64,000 nt of DNA from Vibrio amylolyticus (GTDB lineage: Bacteria > Pseudomonadota > Gammaproteobacteria > Enterobacterales > Vibrionaceae). Position numbers and translations under genes: made by a program. The notes beneath the pieces were generated by a model. It saw only the letters and a program-made list of their open reading frames with translations. It ran no database searches and was not told the origin of the DNA. Every line of letters starts with the position of its first letter. The stretch's first letter is position 1. Location of the stretch: NCBI RefSeq assembly GCF_023145695.1, contig NZ_JAJHVV010000014.1, positions 47,108 to 111,107 of the forward strand, in the 5' to 3' direction. Of the stretch, positions 61,407 to 64,000 are shown one piece after another.

Positions 61407-63566
61407 TTAATTTTCCTCCTCACCCGCTACGTCATCGTCAATGATCAATATATTTTTCTTTTTCAGTACTTTCTCTTTATTAGCTTTCGTTTGAGTATCA
61501 CTCGTAATTGTTGGTTTTGGTAAAGGCTCAGACAAAGATAAGTTGGAGTTCAACGAAACAATACTGGTCTTGCTTATCTTATGACGATAGATCTCTCTAA
61601 TGTATTTAATGGCACGAATAACACAGTCGGACGTTAGACGAATATCATTTATTGATGTGAACTTTTTCTTATCCGTGATCAGTTCTCTGTATTTTTTTTC
61701 ATACATAGGTTTGATAGCATACCAGTTAGTGTCGAGTACCTTAGCTGGGTTCTCATAGCTTAGAAAGTAAGATTTAATTTCCTCTTCATTAAACTCATCC
61801 TCTTTGATTGCTTTTAAGATCACCCTGTCTATCGTGTCACTATATCTAAACTCATCTTTTGCAAAACAGCGTTTTACGTAAGCAACAATCAAAGTTAAAA
61901 AATCATCACTTAAACAAGGGCTCTTAGAGACTAATGTCGTGAGTGATAAATTGGGGGACGTTCCAATAACTAGCGCATAACGCTTTAATGTTGTATTCGG
62001 AAACAAGCGATTTATATGCGACTTAAGACGATTTAACGAAGTGTAGGTCAGCTTATAGTCTTTTGGTAAAGAGATAATAGAAACAATAGAAGAGCAGTTT
62101 TTAAAGAAATGTAGCTCTTTAAGCTCATCCAACTCAAAGTTAGCTTCTTTATAACGCCTTAGTAATTCTTCGTACTTGGTGGATTCAACAGGTAGCAGAC
62201 TAATTCCCTCAATAGCTTGCGTCTGTTGATTGAAATGAGGAAGCTCAATCGAGCGATAAAATAGATCATCAACGTCAGTCGGCCCGTTGCGATTCGACCC
62301 AACGACACTTTCAGAGTAAGCGATCGCAACAGGACCCGCTAAGCTCATGAACAAGTCATTCGCATCTAATCTTATTGTCTCGGCTATATCGATGCCTGCT
62401 TTTCTAAAGTAGTTTTCATCGTAGTCAGATGTCACAGCTTGCGCGGTTAAAATGTTAAAGATCTGCTGAGAGATATATTGATTGGCATACTTCTCCATCT
62501 TATTCACATCGATCTCTTTCTTGCTTTTCTCTTCTCCATTTTCGGCATAACGCATAATATCATTTGAGATCAGCATCATTGCGTTCCATGGCCTAATACG
62601 ACTTAAAACGTCTGAGCTATCAATTCCATCTTCAATTGCGTCGAGATTATAGGAAAAACTCCACTCTTCAGAGAGATACTTACAAAGCAGCCTTCCAGAG
62701 TTAATATGTAGAGCTTCAGAAGGTTCAACATTATCCCCCCATATGTTGGGAAGAATACAAATACCGGATGTAAAAATAGGTTCAAACACGAAACTGTGGG
62801 GTTTATTACTCGAGGCACTACTTTTAGGTACTGCCAAATCAAATGTCTTACTCATATAAGAATACTGCTGTGCTAAACCAAACTCAGAGGCCATACCCGA
62901 ACCGGTTCCACCACCCGAGCTAAAGATATAAAAGTAAAGTCTCGATTGATTTGCCTTTATGCCACAGGAGTCGACAAGGTAAGAATGAAGATATCGCCAT
63001 GTTTCGTTAGAGAAATTACTGGTCTTTCGATTGAGTATAGTTTTGGCTAGGTACTGCCCAAGTATTGGTGCGTTACCAGCACCACCGGCATGAACTTCAG
63101 ACAGATCCATTATTTTGATCTTCTTGTAGTTCTCTAGAAAGTCTAATCTACCCTTGCTGGTTGAGTATCGGATTCTGCCTTCAATATCCTTGTCCAAGTC
63201 TCCAACCATAACGACAGGTTCAATTAAATAAACTGGGTGACCTCGAGAGTCTGCGTGACCGGACAGTCGTCCTTTAAGCCAATTTACAGGGCCTTTTTCT
63301 TGCGTATTGGATTTTAATTCAGAACAGTCATCAGTAAAGTAGTTACTACGAGCATTATAAACGAGTGTCGCCACATCCAGGGCGATGTTAGAGCCACATC
63401 GGCCTAGCCCTATTAGACACACTGAAGGGAACTTTTGCTCTAACTCTCCCTCTGCCGTTTCACGTTCAAACATGCTTTTTCTAACAATATCTAGGTTTTC
63501 TAGAATTGTATCGATATGCATTTCCGTAAAGTACCCATGCTCTACTAAACCGTCGTCCTGCTGCAT
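61407..63566 (-). CDS. Divergent tubulin/FtsZ-superfamily protein, 719 aa
   Basis: The protein shows the superfamily signatures in order: nucleotide-binding loop LIGLGRCGSN (51-60), T4 phosphate loop SGGGTGSG (217-224), the T6-like segment WNAMMLISND (327-336) and a T7-type loop RLDANDLF (399-406), in which the two catalytic Asp that line the GTP of the next subunit are kept (D401, D404). The N-terminal 45 residues and the C-terminal 300 are extra, the latter ending in a highly acidic tail. It is not FtsZ (length and sequence differ). It resembles FtsZ-like/TubZ-like families. GTP-dependent polymerisation is inference. GGGAG is nine bases before the ATG. Confidence 0.85.
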   Translation of the reverse strand: MQQDDGLVEHGYFTEMHIDTILENLDIVRKSMFERETAEGELEQKFPSVCLIGLGRCGSNIALDVATLVYNARSNYFTDDCSELKSNTQEKGPVNWLKGRLSGHADSRGHPVYLIEPVVMVGDLDKDIEGRIRYSTSKGRLDFLENYKKIKIMDLSEVHAGGAGNAPILGQYLAKTILNRKTSNFSNETWRYLHSYLVDSCGIKANQSRLYFYIFSSGGGTGSGMASEFGLAQQYSYMSKTFDLAVPKSSASSNKPHSFVFEPIFTSGICILPNIWGDNVEPSEALHINSGRLLCKYLSEEWSFSYNLDAIEDGIDSSDVLSRIRPWNAMMLISNDIMRYAENGEEKSKKEIDVNKMEKYANQYISQQIFNILTAQAVTSDYDENYFRKAGIDIAETIRLDANDLFMSLAGPVAIAYSESVVGSNRNGPTDVDDLFYRSIELPHFNQQTQAIEGISLLPVESTKYEELLRRYKEANFELDELKELHFFKNCSSIVSIISLPKDYKLTYTSLNRLKSHINRLFPNTTLKRYALVIGTSPNLSLTTLVSKSPCLSDDFLTLIVAYVKRCFAKDEFRYSDTIDRVILKAIKEDEFNEEEIKSYFLSYENPAKVLDTNWYAIKPMYEKKYRELITDKKKFTSINDIRLTSDCVIRAIKYIREIYRHKISKTSIVSLNSNLSLSEPLPKPTITSDTQTKANKEKVLKKKNILIIDDDVAGEEEN

Positions 63567-63894
63567 CTTGCTATACTCCCTGCCAATAGTATTCCTGAAT
63601 CAAGAGTAGTCTCAAAAATGAAACTAGCATTTGAACACTCACATTTTTATTGGCTTTTGAGCGCTAACTCACGCTGATGATTAAATATACTCGAATATTA
63701 CAGGGAGCAATTCTGTATGCATTAACTAGAATCTTCATTGAAATGACAATGATGAAAGTATTGTGACGCTATTTTTAGAGATGAATAATGAAAGAAGTAA
63801 ACACTATGATTAGAAGACAATTATTGAAAGTGCGCCTTTTTTAGAGTTATCCAAAGTAAAAAAGGCTCTAGCATTTCTGCTAGAGCCTTAAATA
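63567..63894. other. Intergenic region before tRNA-Trp
   Basis: AT-rich upstream DNA of the tubulin-like gene. The only possible gene is an 18-codon frame at 63788 with no strong ribosome binding site, which I do not call. The terminator after the tRNA is at 63862-63889. Confidence 0.4.
63862..63889 (-). terminator. Terminator after tRNA-Trp
   Basis: GGCTCTAGCA and TGCTAGAGCC form a stem around TTTC; on the minus strand six T follow. It lies six bases past the tRNA CCA. Confidence 0.85.
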
Positions 63895-63971
<77 letters not shown>

Positions 63972-64000
63972 ATCTTCGTATTTAAAGAGACGACTCTCTG

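Overview
The window is chromosomal DNA from a marine Vibrio, most likely a Splendidus-clade species (inferred from gene order, codon and GC character, and protein similarity; the species cannot be fixed from the window). The gene order is that of the Vibrio cholerae chromosome 1 segment running from purL to the isc operon. It includes the tmRNA gene ssrA, which in V. cholerae is the integration site of the VPI-1 pathogenicity island.

Layout. 1-9.2 kb: the start of purL, mltF, a tiny basic ORF, tadA, an AbgT-family transporter, a five-gene type IV minor pilin cluster and a small outer-membrane-like protein. 9.4-20 kb: heat-shock genes dnaJ, dnaK and grpE with visible sigma-32 promoters, an SLC1-type symporter, nadK, SOS-controlled recN, bamE, rnfH-ratA, smpB and ssrA. 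20.4-26.8 kb: a compact integrated element at the ssrA 3' end (integrase, AlpA regulator, two unknown genes, a putative HUH-type replication protein, then an ATPase-HNH pair resembling the Septu/PtuAB defence system). It is bounded by recognisable att sites and carries repeated 12-bp sites near both ends. 27-36.8 kb: variable genes (beta-CASP nuclease, second HflX-like GTPase, a PD-(D/E)XK-like fragment, a pentapeptide/K+ channel fusion, alanine symporter, SatP, GH19 chitinase). 37-50.3 kb: guaA, guaB, xseA, a zinc-ribbon protein, alaX-like, der, bamB, yfgM, hisS, ispG, rodZ. 50.6-61.3 kb: rlmN, ndk, pepB, then iscRSUA-hscBA-fdx-iscX, trmJ and suhB. 61.4-64 kb: a large divergent tubulin/FtsZ-superfamily protein and tRNA-Trp.

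How the genes work together. The 5' half is mainly protein quality control and ribosome rescue (DnaK/DnaJ/GrpE, SmpB/tmRNA). The 3' half joins purine synthesis, outer-membrane assembly, isoprenoid synthesis and Fe-S assembly; IspG and RlmN themselves need Fe-S clusters. The 345-bp gap between the zinc-ribbon gene and the alaX-like gene holds seven GATC sites within 85 bp. By synteny it is the position of crtS, the site on chromosome 1 that triggers chromosome 2 replication in Vibrionaceae.

Most notable: (i) the ssrA-borne minimal satellite-like island with a reverse-transcriptase-less PtuAB pair; (ii) the tubulin-like protein at 61.4-63.6 kb with intact T4, T6 and T7 signatures; (iii) the probable crtS site.
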